The notes: a model not told the origin generated them from the letters alone. DNA of 64,000 nt from Bifidobacterium primatium (GCF_002802875.1 NZ_PEBI01000001.1:583830-647829), one strand, 5' to 3'. Shown: positions 17,675 to 26,536, numbered from the stretch's first letter. Numbers and translations are program-made.

Positions 17675-18424
17675 GTGACCGATCTTACCTTGATGACCAG
17701 CGCTGACGACCCTGCGTCCGTGCTGCCATCGCTGGCCCTGCTTTCCCACCGCGTGCGGGTGCTGCCCATGGATGCGGCCTCGTTGGTCAAGATGCCGGAG
17801 AACACCATTCTTTTCCTTGACGCCCGCGATGATCTCGCAACCGCGAAGACGCTGTGCCGTCTGATTCATGCTTCCGGACTCTCCACGCCCATCGTGCTGA
17901 TCCTCACCGAGGGCGGATTCACCGTGGTCACCTCGCAGTGGGGCATCTCCGACGTGGTGGTGGCGAGCGCGTCTCCGGCCGAAGTGGAGGCGCGACTGCG
18001 TCTGGTCTCCGAACGCGGCAATTCGTTCTCCTCGGCGAGTGCGGCCAAGCCCGCCAGCGAGCAGACGCAGGAAGGGCAGATCCGTTCCGGCGATCTGGTC
18101 GTGGACACCAACGGCTATACGGCCTCGCTGCATGGCCATCCCATCGACCTGGCGTACAAGGAGTTCGAGCTGCTCAAATATCTGGTGCAGCATCCGGGCC
18201 GCGTGTTCACCCGAGCCCAGCTGCTGCAGGAGGTGTGGGGCTACGATTACTATGGCGGCACCCGCACCGTGGATGTGCACATCCGTCGTCTGCGCGCCAA
18301 GCTCGGCGGCGAATACGAGCATCTCATCGGCACCGTGCGCAACGTCGGCTACCGTTTCGACCCGCCGGAGGACGACGAACAGGACGAGAACGCCAAGGCC
18401 GCGGCGCATTCCAAGGCCGCATAG
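17675..18424 (+). CDS. glnR: GlnR-type atypical OmpR-family regulator
   Basis: A 249-aa regulator with a degenerate receiver domain (residues 1-125) and an OmpR winged helix (about 145-232). The receiver lacks the full acidic pocket. The segments DARDDLATAKTLCRLI and LTEGGFTVVTSQWGISD, and the DNA-binding stretch with YKEFELLKYL and EVWGYDYYGGTRTVDVHI, closely match remembered actinobacterial GlnR, the orphan regulator of nitrogen metabolism. No kinase gene is adjacent, as expected. The start is GTG 17675 with GGGGAG 7 nt upstream. Target genes are not visible in the window. Confidence 0.85.
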   Translation: MTDLTLMTSADDPASVLPSLALLSHRVRVLPMDAASLVKMPENTILFLDARDDLATAKTLCRLIHASGLSTPIVLILTEGGFTVVTSQWGISDVVVASASPAEVEARLRLVSERGNSFSSASAAKPASEQTQEGQIRSGDLVVDTNGYTASLHGHPIDLAYKEFELLKYLVQHPGRVFTRAQLLQEVWGYDYYGGTRTVDVHIRRLRAKLGGEYEHLIGTVRNVGYRFDPPEDDEQDENAKAAAHSKAA

Positions 18425-18542
18425 CCACGTCGGCGCCGGCGCACGCGTCCGCATCCGCATCCGTCGGCGGACGTTCATCGTCTCATCGTCCTACGCCATG
18501 GGAAGGCCAACACGGTCATGACGTTCCGATAAACCGGTTCGT

Positions 18543-19208
18543 ATGGCAAGGGAAACGAAGGCCGCGCGACTGGCGCGCATGCATGAGGAATACCGCATAC
18601 TCTGCGACGAGATTCCCGCGCCGCGGTGCGCCCTGCATTTTTCGAATCCGCTGGAACTGCTCGTGGCCACCGTGCTCAGCGCGCAGACCACCGACAAACG
18701 GGTGAACTCCGTCACCGGCGAACTGTTCCGCCGGTATCCCACGCCCGAGGACTACGCCAACGCCAACATCGAGGACATCGAATCGATCATCCGCACGCTT
18801 GGCTTCTACCATGCCAAGGCAGGCCATCTCATCGGGCTCGGCCAGGCGCTCAGCGAGCGGTTCGGTTCCGTGGTGCCGCGGACGATGGAGGAACTGGTCA
18901 CATTGCCCGGAGTGGGGCGCAAGACCGCGAACGTGGTGCTGGGCAACGCGTTCGGCATCCCCGGCTTCCCCGTCGACACGCATGTGATGCGCGTGACCGG
19001 CCGTCTGCGCTGGCGCAGCGACTGGCGCATCCGCCGTTCCGACCCGGTGAAGGTGGAGAAGGAGATCTGCGCATGCTTCCCTCCCGAGGAGTGGACGGAC
19101 CTGAGCCATCGCCTGATCCTGTTCGGCCGTGCCACCTGCCACGCCCGCAAACCCGACTGCGCGGACTGCCCGCTGGCCGGGACCTGCCCCTCGTTCGCCG
19201 TGGCATAG
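18543..19208 (+). CDS. nth: Endonuclease III
   Basis: DNA glycosylase/AP lyase of base excision repair, 221 aa. The helix-hairpin-helix LPGVGRKTANVVL carries the catalytic Lys and FPVDTHVMRV the catalytic Asp. The C-terminal [4Fe-4S] motif C-x6-C-x2-C-x5-C is complete (CHARKPDC, ADC, PLAGTC). ATG 18543 lacks a clear ribosome binding site. It follows glnR by 118 bp and precedes the membrane-anchored binding protein by about 96 bp. Confidence 0.95.
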   Translation: MARETKAARLARMHEEYRILCDEIPAPRCALHFSNPLELLVATVLSAQTTDKRVNSVTGELFRRYPTPEDYANANIEDIESIIRTLGFYHAKAGHLIGLGQALSERFGSVVPRTMEELVTLPGVGRKTANVVLGNAFGIPGFPVDTHVMRVTGRLRWRSDWRIRRSDPVKVEKEICACFPPEEWTDLSHRLILFGRATCHARKPDCADCPLAGTCPSFAVA

Positions 19209-19304
19209 GCCGCCGCAGGCGTGTCGGCTCCGACACAGGCGTGCCGGATATGGCGCATGAGCACACGGCACATCAGATATGAACCCCTGCGTATGCTCGT
19301 AACC

Positions 19305-20966
19305 ATGCGTAGGGAACATTCACGACATGGACGGACGCGGCAGGAACGCCGCCAGGCATACGACGGCGGCACCTCCCGCAGCGTCGAGCGCGCGAAAAGC
19401 GGCGGCATGAAATCCATCGTGGTGTTCCTCGTGGCGCTGCTGGTGCTGGGTGGCGCCGGATGGGCCGCCTACTCGCTGTTCGTCGGACATCGCAATCCCC
19501 TGGGTTCGATCGCACTGCCGGGCAAGGGGCCGAACACGTCCGTCACCATCGGACTGACGCAGTCGCCGCAGTCGTTGGACATCCGCACGCAGTCGGACGA
19601 CGCCGTCGCCCAGGCGCTGTTGGGCAACGTGTACGAGACGCTGCTCACGCGCGACGAGAACAACAGGCCCGCCGCCGGCATCGCCGAATCCTGGAAGACG
19701 TCGGATGACGGACTCGTCTATACGTTCCGCATCGCCGGCGGCGTGAGGTTCTCCAACGGCGACGCGCTCGACGCGAACGACGTGGTCTGGTCGCTGCAGC
19801 AGACCATCCAAAAGAAATACGTCGGCGCCGACAGGCTGAAGCACCTCGTCTCCGTGAAGACCGACGGCGATTCCACCGTCGTCATCACCCTGTCGAAGCC
19901 GCTGCCGGAGCTGGCATGGCTGCTGTCGGGACGCGCGGGCATCGTCTACGATGCCGACGCGAAATACAGCTACGACACCACGGCCGTGGGATCCGGACCG
20001 TTCACGGTGAAAAGCTGGGACAAGGGAGCCTCGCTCGTCCTGCAGTACAACGGTTCGTACCGAGGCGAGAAGGCGAAGACCGGCACCGTCACGCTGAAGT
20101 ACTTCGCGGACGCGAAGGCCGCCGTCGCCGCCATGGCGAAGGGCGACGTCGACGCGGTCCCCGACGTGCCGGCCGACGAGCTGGCCACGCTGCGCTCGCA
20201 CGACGACGTCACGCTCACGCAGGGCGACAGCTACGACAAGGTGCTGCTCGGCTTCAACTCCAGCGACAATTCGCTGTTCTCCGACGCGCATATGCGTCAG
20301 GGCGTGCGCTATTCGCTGAACAACGCGGAGATCGTGAAGGAGAACGGCGCGGCCGCCGAACTCGGAGGGCCCATCTCGTCGCTCGACCCTGGCTACGAGG
20401 ATCTGACCGGCCTATACCCGTACGACACGGCCAAGGCGACGCCTTTGCTGAACTACTTCATCTTCCGTGCGCCGTCCGTCTACCGCGAGATGCCGAACGG
20501 ACCGCAGATCGGCGACCGGCCGATGAAGCTCGTCTATCCGAAACGATTCGGCGAACAGCTGGGCACGACCATCAAGAACCAGCTCGAACAGGTCAACATC
20601 CCCGTCGACATCACGATGCTCGACGACGACGCATGGCAGAAGCAGGTCGTGGAGAAGCGAGACTTCGACATGACCATCTATTCCATGGACGACAGCCACG
20701 ACGTCGGCGAACTGGTCGACCCCGACCTGTTCCTCAACTACACGAGCTCCAAGGCCGAGGAGCTGTACAACAGCGCCGAGGCCGCGACGAACGAGCAGGA
20801 CTACGAGCAGCGGCTCAAGGCGCTGGCCAGGCAGGTCTCGTCGGATGCGCCCGTCGACTGGCTCTACGTGCGCCGGCCGTGGACGGCCGTGCGCAACGGC
20901 ATGACCGGCATGCCGACGAACATGGTCGATGAATACCTGCCGTTGGCGGGCGTGGCGAGGGGATGA
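19305..20966 (+). CDS. Membrane-anchored family 5 peptide/nickel-type substrate-binding protein
   Basis: A 553-aa extracellular solute-binding protein of the oligopeptide (SBP_bac_5) type. After a basic N-terminal tail (about 34 residues) a single hydrophobic helix (KSIVVFLVALLVLGGAGWAA) anchors it. No lipobox Cys follows, so it is not a typical lipoprotein. The family signature is seen in VYETLLTRDENNRPAAGIAE and GGVRFSNGDALDANDVVWSL. No permease or ATPase genes are adjacent, so it may serve distant transporter parts. ATG 19305 is supported by TATGCT at 19292-19297, 7 nt upstream, suggesting a leaderless message. An alternative start is ATG 19407, at the membrane helix. Confidence 0.82.
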   Translation: MRREHSRHGRTRQERRQAYDGGTSRSVERAKSGGMKSIVVFLVALLVLGGAGWAAYSLFVGHRNPLGSIALPGKGPNTSVTIGLTQSPQSLDIRTQSDDAVAQALLGNVYETLLTRDENNRPAAGIAESWKTSDDGLVYTFRIAGGVRFSNGDALDANDVVWSLQQTIQKKYVGADRLKHLVSVKTDGDSTVVITLSKPLPELAWLLSGRAGIVYDADAKYSYDTTAVGSGPFTVKSWDKGASLVLQYNGSYRGEKAKTGTVTLKYFADAKAAVAAMAKGDVDAVPDVPADELATLRSHDDVTLTQGDSYDKVLLGFNSSDNSLFSDAHMRQGVRYSLNNAEIVKENGAAAELGGPISSLDPGYEDLTGLYPYDTAKATPLLNYFIFRAPSVYREMPNGPQIGDRPMKLVYPKRFGEQLGTTIKNQLEQVNIPVDITMLDDDAWQKQVVEKRDFDMTIYSMDDSHDVGELVDPDLFLNYTSSKAEELYNSAEAATNEQDYEQRLKALARQVSSDAPVDWLYVRRPWTAVRNGMTGMPTNMVDEYLPLAGVARG

Positions 20967-21055
20967 CGCGAAGGGAGTCCGCAGGCGCGGCAATCCCATG
21001 CAAATACGGCAGAAAGTCAACATGAATGTCATAGAACGTCCATACACTGGCGTGT

Positions 21056-23800
21056 ATGACTGACAATGCTGAAGGCGCCATCAGCGCCCATCTGACCGCT
21101 CTGCCCGACCGCGTGGGCGTCGACGGTCTCGAAGAGAAGTGGACCAAGGCCTGGAACGACGACCAGACCTACAAGTTCGGCAACACCCGCGACCGCAAGG
21201 CCGTGTACTCCATCGACACCCCGCCGCCCACCGTCTCCGGCCATCTGCACGTGGGCCATGTGTTCTCCTACACCCACACCGACGTCATCGCCCGCTACAA
21301 GCGCATGCGCGGCTACGACGTGTTCTACCCGATGGGCTGGGACGACAACGGCCTGCCGACCGAGCGCCGCGTGCAGAACTACTACGGCGTGCGCGTCGAT
21401 ACGTCCCTGAAGTACGATCCCGACTTCAAGCCGCCGTTCGAAGGCACCGAGGGCAAGAAGATCCAGGCGAAGGACCAGGTGCCCTGCTCCCGTCAGAACT
21501 TCATCGAGCTGTGCGAGAAGCTCACCGCCCAGGACGAGAAGCAGTTCGAGGCGCTGTGGCGCGAACTCGGCCTGTCCATCGACTGGTCGCAGACCTACCA
21601 CACCATCGGCGAGCATCCGCGCCGCGTGGCCCAGAAGGCGTTCCTGCGCAACCTCGCCCGCGGCGAGGCCTACCAGAAGGACGCCCCCGGCCTGTGGGAC
21701 GTGACCTTCCAGACCGCCGTGGCCCAGGCCGAGCTCGAAAGCCGCGAATACGACGGCTTCTACCACAAGATCGCCTTCCGCTTCGAGGACGGCACCCCGA
21801 TCTACATCGAGACCACCCGTCCCGAGCTGCTGGCCGCCTGCGGCGCCCTGATCGCCCACCCCGACGACGAGCGCTACAAGAAGTACTTCGGCCAGTACGT
21901 GTACTCCCCGCTGTTCAAGGTCAAGGTGCCGATCCTGGCGCACAAGGCCGCCGAAATGGACAAGGGCGCAGGCATCGCCATGTGCTGCACCTTCGGCGAT
22001 GTGACCGACGTCGAATGGTGGCGTGACCTGAACCTGCCGACCCGTTCCATCATCCAGCGCAACGGCCGCATCATCATGAACGTGCCGGACTGGATCGAGA
22101 ACGAAGGCGGCCGCACGATCTTCGCGGAGACCGAAGGCAAGACCACGTTCACGGCTCGCAAGATCATCGTGGACCACCTGCGCGAATCCGGCGACATGGA
22201 CGGCGAGCCGAAGCCGACCAAGCGTATGACGAACTTCTACGAGAAGGGCGACAAGCCACTCGAGATCGTCACCTCCCGCCAGTGGTACCTCAAGAACGGC
22301 GGCACCGACGCCAAGCTGAACGCCGAGCTCATCGAGCGCGGCAAGGAGCTGAACTTCCATCCCGACTTCATGCGCGTGCGCTACGACAACTGGGTGCACG
22401 GCCTCAACGGCGACTGGCTGATCTCCCGCCAGCGCTTCTTCGGCGTGCCGTTCCCGCTGTGGTACCCGGTGAAGGAGGACGGTTCCGCCGACTACGATCA
22501 CCCGATCACGCCGAGCGAGGACATCCTGCCCATCGACCCGACCACCGACGTGCCGGCCGGCTACACCGAGGATCAGCGTGACGTGCCCGGCGGCTTCACC
22601 GCCGAAAAGGACATCATGGACACGTGGGCGACCTCCTCGCTCACCCCGCAGATCGTGACCCGCTGGGAGGAGCCCGGCGAGGAGAACAAGGCGCTGCATA
22701 CCGCCACGTTCCCGATGGACCTGCGTCCGCAGGGCCAGGACATCATCCGCACCTGGCTGTTCTCGACCGTGGACCGCGCGCACCTGGAGAACAAGTGCCT
22801 GCCGTGGGCCCACGCCACGCTGTCCGGCTGGATCCTCGACCCGGACCACAAGAAGATGTCGAAGTCCAAGGGCAACGTGGTCGTGCCGAACGAGCCGCTG
22901 AAGAAGTTCGGCGCCGACGCGGTGCGCTACTGGGCCGCCGCCGCACGTCTCGGCCTCGACGCCACCTACGACGAGGGCCAGATGAAGATCGGCCGCCGTC
23001 TGGCCATCAAGCTGCTCAACGCCACCAAGTTCGCGCTGGCCATCGGCCGCGAGGACGAGAACCATCACGTGGCGGAAGCCGCCGAAGCCGTGTGGAATCC
23101 GACCGACGTGACCGAGCCGCTCGACCGCGCCGCCATGGCCAAGATGGCCTACGTGGTGCGCACCGCCACCGACGCCATGGAGGCCTACGAGCACTCCAAG
23201 GCGCTCGAGATCATCGAAAGCTACTTCTGGCAGTTCTGCGACGACTACATCGAGCTGGTGAAGAACCGCGCCTACGGCACGCCCGACGAGCATGGCAAGA
23301 CCCCGAGCGAGAAGGCCGTGCTGTCGGCCCGCACCGCGCTGGGCCTCGGCCTCGATGCGTTCGCCCGCCTGCTCGCCCCGTACCAGCCGTACGCCACCGA
23401 AGAGGTGTGGCACTGGATGCATGCCGGCGAAGGCTCCGTGCACCGCGCCGCATGGCCGGCTCCGGAACCGTACGTGATTGCCGCCTCCGGAGCCTCCCCC
23501 GAGACGCTCGCCTGGGCGGGCCGCGCCGTCGAGCAGCTGCGCAAGATCAAGTCCGAAGCCAAGGTCTCCATGAAGACCCCGATTCTCTCCGTGGCGCTTT
23601 CCGCCGCGAAGGACGGCGTGGACGCGATCCGCTCGGCCATCGACGACATCGCGCAGGCCGGTCGCGTGGTCGGCAAGTTCGACCTGGTCGAGAAGCATGC
23701 CGAGGAGGCCGCCGCCTCCGACGAGGCCGATGACGCCACCGTCGCCATCGAAACCAGCGAACTCGGCGAGCCCCCGGCCAAGAAGCCCCGCAAGAAGTAG
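21056..23800 (+). CDS. valS: Valyl-tRNA synthetase
   Basis: A class I synthetase charging tRNA-Val, 914 aa. The HIGH-type motif is in SGHLHVGHVFSYTHTD (about 57-72) and KMSKS in DHKKMSKSKGN. The editing domain and anticodon-binding domain fill the expected positions. The C-terminus ends in a Lys/Pro-rich tail (PPAKKPRKK). ATG 21056 is preceded by TACACT at 21043-21048, 7 nt upstream, without a Shine-Dalgarno, so the mRNA is probably leaderless. The last 26 bp of the gene are duplicated 243 bp downstream. Confidence 0.97.
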   Translation: MTDNAEGAISAHLTALPDRVGVDGLEEKWTKAWNDDQTYKFGNTRDRKAVYSIDTPPPTVSGHLHVGHVFSYTHTDVIARYKRMRGYDVFYPMGWDDNGLPTERRVQNYYGVRVDTSLKYDPDFKPPFEGTEGKKIQAKDQVPCSRQNFIELCEKLTAQDEKQFEALWRELGLSIDWSQTYHTIGEHPRRVAQKAFLRNLARGEAYQKDAPGLWDVTFQTAVAQAELESREYDGFYHKIAFRFEDGTPIYIETTRPELLAACGALIAHPDDERYKKYFGQYVYSPLFKVKVPILAHKAAEMDKGAGIAMCCTFGDVTDVEWWRDLNLPTRSIIQRNGRIIMNVPDWIENEGGRTIFAETEGKTTFTARKIIVDHLRESGDMDGEPKPTKRMTNFYEKGDKPLEIVTSRQWYLKNGGTDAKLNAELIERGKELNFHPDFMRVRYDNWVHGLNGDWLISRQRFFGVPFPLWYPVKEDGSADYDHPITPSEDILPIDPTTDVPAGYTEDQRDVPGGFTAEKDIMDTWATSSLTPQIVTRWEEPGEENKALHTATFPMDLRPQGQDIIRTWLFSTVDRAHLENKCLPWAHATLSGWILDPDHKKMSKSKGNVVVPNEPLKKFGADAVRYWAAAARLGLDATYDEGQMKIGRRLAIKLLNATKFALAIGREDENHHVAEAAEAVWNPTDVTEPLDRAAMAKMAYVVRTATDAMEAYEHSKALEIIESYFWQFCDDYIELVKNRAYGTPDEHGKTPSEKAVLSARTALGLGLDAFARLLAPYQPYATEEVWHWMHAGEGSVHRAAWPAPEPYVIAASGASPETLAWAGRAVEQLRKIKSEAKVSMKTPILSVALSAAKDGVDAIRSAIDDIAQAGRVVGKFDLVEKHAEEAAASDEADDATVAIETSELGEPPAKKPRKK

Positions 23801-24044
23801 GAATTTGCAGACCGGGCACTGAGCAGGTAGGGCCGGGGGCCGTCGCAGCCTTGGCGGCTGCTCCCCTCGCCTACGGGGAGTCCACCGGACTCCCCGCTTA
23901 ACGGCTCATGTCTCTGTCGGACTGCCTACCGGCAGACAGTGTTTCCACCTCGCGCTCGATACATCGCGCTCGCATCGCCTACGGGGAGTCCACCGGACTC
24001 CCCGCTTGACGGCTCAGCGGCCAAGAAGCCCCGCAAGAAGTAGG
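23775..24044. repeat. Duplicated valS 3' end enclosing a 216-bp insert
   Basis: A 27-bp direct repeat (CGGCCAAGAAGCCCCGCAAG plus AAGTAGG) occurs at 23775-23801, spanning the valS stop codon, and again at 24018-24044. The DNA between has no gene and holds the 42-bp hairpin repeats. The layout resembles the target of a small inserted element that preserves the gene end. Confidence 0.85.
23867..24016. repeat. Two 42-bp hairpin repeats 108 bp apart
   Basis: Copies at 23867-23908 and 23975-24016 differ at one base. Each contains the palindrome CGGGGAGTCC-ACC-GGACTCCCCG. Both lie inside the insert bounded by the duplicated valS end. Confidence 0.85.
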
Positions 24045-24062
24045 CAATTGTCTCTCTTTTGA

Positions 24063-24115
24063 CTCTCCTCCTTGCAAGGAGGAGAGCTGTCAGGCGCAGG
24101 CCTGACTGAGGGGAG
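24063..24115. repeat. Palindrome plus GACTGAGGGGAG element
   Basis: A perfect 24-bp palindrome (CTCTCCTCCTTG and its complement, 24063-24086) overlaps a 34-nt element starting GAGAGCTGTCAGG and ending CCTGACTGAGGGGAG (24082-24115). A 34-nt relative lies on the minus strand at 33456-33489 near pgi. Confidence 0.7.
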
Positions 24116-24137
24116 GTCCCAAACTCCCCAAAACCTA

Positions 24138-24175
24138 ATGAGGGTGGTACCAGCCACAGCCGGTGCCACCCTCAT
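24138..24175 (-). terminator. Terminator after the chorismate mutase gene
   Basis: A 14-bp stem (ATGAGGGTGGTACC with GGTGCCACCCTCAT, one G-T pair) around a 10-nt loop. On the minus strand it is followed by TAGGTTTTGG. Confidence 0.6.
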
Positions 24176-24249
24176 CGCATATCTCACAGCATCATCCGCA
24201 ATCTTTTCCGTTCGACTTTCGGCAAATACACGGATGACCGATCAAATCA

Positions 24250-24762
24250 TCATGCGAACACGTCCAGCACCCCCGGGTCTCCTCCGGCGTCGGCGATGCG
24301 CTTGTGCCGCTTCTTCGATTCGGTGACGACGAATTCGCGATACATCTCGGCGATGTTCGTATCGAGTCCGGCATCGATGGCGATGCGCTGCAATCGGGCG
24401 ATCTGATAATCCTCGCGCTTGTAATCGGCGGGGGCGAAGCCGGCACCGGCCTTGAGCACGCCTACGGCGGCCGTGGCCTTGAATCGTTCGGCGAGCAGGT
24501 GAATCACGGCGCCGTCGATGTTGTCGATGGTCTGACGAAGCGCCTCGATGCGCTTCACGGCCTCGGCGACCTCGGGGTTCTTCGCGGCGGCCTCCTCGTC
24601 AATGGTCGACGATTTCTCGGCCTCGATCTCATCGCTTACGGACGACGCCTGTGCGATCGCCGCGGCACTGATCGGCTTGGCGTCCTCGACGACGCCATCG
24701 GAATCGGGATTGGTCTGGTTGTCTGCTGGCCGAAGCCAGTCACTGCTATCGGTATCGCTCAT
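24250..24762 (-). CDS. AroQ-type chorismate mutase
   Basis: Converts chorismate to prephenate for Phe/Tyr synthesis; 170 aa. The all-helical AroQ domain occupies about residues 70-160: IEALRQTIDNIDGAVIHLL, then ERFKATAAVGVLK with the active-site Arg/Lys, and YREFVVTESKKRHK at the end. The first ~65 residues are an acidic, Ala-rich, probably unfolded extension. The start at 24762 has TATTCT 7 nt upstream (24775-24770), giving a possible leaderless message, although AGGA is also present. The gene stands alone; its upstream side faces the 52-bp hairpin array. Confidence 0.88.
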   Translation of the reverse strand: MSDTDSSDWLRPADNQTNPDSDGVVEDAKPISAAAIAQASSVSDEIEAEKSSTIDEEAAAKNPEVAEAVKRIEALRQTIDNIDGAVIHLLAERFKATAAVGVLKAGAGFAPADYKREDYQIARLQRIAIDAGLDTNIAEMYREFVVTESKKRHKRIADAGGDPGVLDVFA

Positions 24763-24789
24763 GGTTCCTAGAATATCCCGAACCTTGGG

Positions 24790-25049
24790 CGACGGATGGG
24801 AACCAGGACCGGTTTTTGGTTCCCGTTGGCTGCATGGAATCCGACGAACAGGAACCGAAGCGATGCCACGGTTCCTGTCGGTCGCATAAACCCCAACGAA
24901 TGGGAACCACGGCGGCGGTGCGGTTCCTGTCGGTTGAGGAAGCTGCAACAGGCGGGAACCGAAACGACCACAAGATTCCTGTTCGTTGCGTAAACCTCAA
25001 CGGATGGGAAGCAACGCAGCCACACGGTTCCCGTCCGTTGCTCCCATCC
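24790..25049. repeat. Tandem array of five 52-bp imperfect palindromes
   Basis: Units start at 24790, 24842, 24894, 24946 and 24998, exactly 52 bp apart. Each has a left arm like CRACGRAYRGGAACC, a loop of about 13 nt that differs in every unit, and a right arm like GGTTCCYGTYSGTYG. Arm changes are partly compensatory (CGAC with GTCG in unit 2, CAAC with GTTG in units 3-5). It fills the gap between the chorismate mutase start and the end of the DUF4432 gene. No cas gene is near. Confidence 0.9.
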
Positions 25050-25065
25050 GTTTGTGGGCGGAGTG

Positions 25066-26241
25066 CTACGCCAGCAGCTCGGCGCGACGACGCTCAAGCG
25101 CATCGAGCGCGTCGGCGCCCTCGTGGATGCGGAATGTCACACGCTTGTGTTCGCTGGCGCCGGGCGCGATGGTGTGCAGGTCGCCACGACGCTCGTGGTA
25201 GCCACGCCCGTGCACGCTGGAGTTCGCCGGTTCGAGCCCGACCACGTAGTCGCCGGAGGCCACGGACTTCCACTGCATGAAGTACGGGAAGTCGGCCGCA
25301 TCGAATTCCACGGAGACGCCCAGACCCAGCGCACGGTTCATCACGGCCGCGAAGCTGCGCCCGTCCTCCCCTGCGGCGAGCGTGTGGATGTACACGCTTT
25401 CCGGCTTGTTCGGCACCGGCGCGCCAATCTCGCTCCACGGCGTGGAATCGTTGGCGGCGTCCTCGTTGCGCGGTTCGGCATGACGGCTGGGAATGACGAC
25501 CTGAGCGCCTTCGGCAAGCAACGGCCATCCGAAGTTGCAGTGGTACATCCACATCAGCGGTTCGTCACGGAATCCTTCGTTGGTCACGACGTCGTCCACG
25601 ACGATCTTCGGCCGGCCGTACACGGTGCTGATGCTGCGGCGCATCACCAGGTTCTCACCGAACAGTTCGGCCTCGCGCACCTCGCCGGAGATGGTCATCA
25701 CGTACTCCCCCTCGGCATTCCAGTATGCGTCGGAGCTCACATGCTCGGCCGGCGTGGTGCGGATGCGGCCGTGCATCGGGTATTCCCTGCCGTCGGCGTC
25801 GGTGTATGGCGCGCCGATGTTCTCGAAGCCGCAGGTGAAGAACAGGCCGCCCATGATGCTGCGCTGGGCCTCGGCGCCGTTGGTGTCAAACTGGTTGCGT
25901 CCGTTGAGACCCGGCTTGGAGAGGAACGTGAGGTTCTCGCCGCGGTATTCCAATTGGGAGACGTCGAGCGCCTTGTCGGCCATGGAGACGAATCGCATCG
26001 GCCCGTTCTTGACCTCGATGGCGTGCATGCTGCCGGCACGCCCTTCCTGATATTGCAGCGGCCGTACGTATGCCGCCTGCTGGATGCTGCCCACATGCGC
26101 CTGCAGAACGCGGCGGTCGGATGCGGTGGCTACTGCGGATGCGCAGGAATCGGCCGATGCCGCGTCAACTGCGGATTCGTCAGCAACTGCGGATTCGTCG
26201 GCAACAGTGGATTCGTCGGCAACAGTGGTGATATCGCCCAT
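25066..26241 (-). CDS. DUF4432 family protein, aldose-1-epimerase-like
   Basis: A 391-aa cytoplasmic protein with the galactose-mutarotase-like beta-sandwich pattern of DUF4432. Visible conserved pieces are GGLFFTCGFENIG, YPMHGRIRTTPAEHV, MWMYHCNFGWPLL and FPYFMQWKS. HGR and the YHCNFG His are candidate active-site residues. The substrate is unknown; family members are treated as sugar epimerase-like. The N-terminus carries a short tandem repeat of VADES (residues 7-25), encoded by 18-bp DNA repeats at 26167-26229. The start at 26241 has GGAG 7 nt upstream. Confidence 0.82.
   Translation of the reverse strand: MGDITTVADESTVADESAVADESAVDAASADSCASAVATASDRRVLQAHVGSIQQAAYVRPLQYQEGRAGSMHAIEVKNGPMRFVSMADKALDVSQLEYRGENLTFLSKPGLNGRNQFDTNGAEAQRSIMGGLFFTCGFENIGAPYTDADGREYPMHGRIRTTPAEHVSSDAYWNAEGEYVMTISGEVREAELFGENLVMRRSISTVYGRPKIVVDDVVTNEGFRDEPLMWMYHCNFGWPLLAEGAQVVIPSRHAEPRNEDAANDSTPWSEIGAPVPNKPESVYIHTLAAGEDGRSFAAVMNRALGLGVSVEFDAADFPYFMQWKSVASGDYVVGLEPANSSVHGRGYHERRGDLHTIAPGASEHKRVTFRIHEGADALDALERRRAELLA
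26167..26229. repeat. 18-bp in-frame tandem repeat in the DUF4432 gene
   Basis: Three full units plus half a unit of AACTGCGGATTCGTCRGC type, each encoding six residues (VADES plus Ala or Thr). Copy number could vary without a frameshift. Confidence 0.85.
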
Positions 26242-26300
26242 GATATGCTCCAGACCTCGTTTATGAAATCGGTTTCTTGATGATATCAAGTCTACTCCCC

Positions 26301-26493
26301 CAGTGGCGGTTATAACGCATCCGTGCGCAAAACCCGCCTCTGAGTATCACTCAGTGGTGGTTATAACGCATCCATCCGTTATAACCGCCACTGGCGGCAT
26401 CTCAGCGTCGGTTATAACGTACGCATGCGTGAAACCCGCCGCACAGCCAATCTACGCGGCGGGTTTCGCGGACGCATGCGTTATAACCGACGC
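26301..26493. repeat. Large hairpins sharing GGTTATAACG
   Basis: CAGTGGYGGTTATAACGCAT occurs at 26301 and 26352. The second copy forms a 17-bp stem with CGTTATAACCGCCACTG (26352-26393). A longer palindrome spans 26405-26493, from GCGTCGGTTATAACG to its complement, with inner arms GAAACCCGCCGC and GCGGCGGGTTTC. The block lies between the DUF4432 start and the rho 3' side. Confidence 0.85.
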
Positions 26494-26536
26494 GGGTGCC
26501 CCGGCTCACGCAGGGAACCCGCGAGCCAAAGAACAA

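Noticed and set aside
21029-23698. Long minus-strand frame (889 codons) opposite valS
   Set aside because: Same composition problem; valS is certain from its HIGH and KMSKS motifs.
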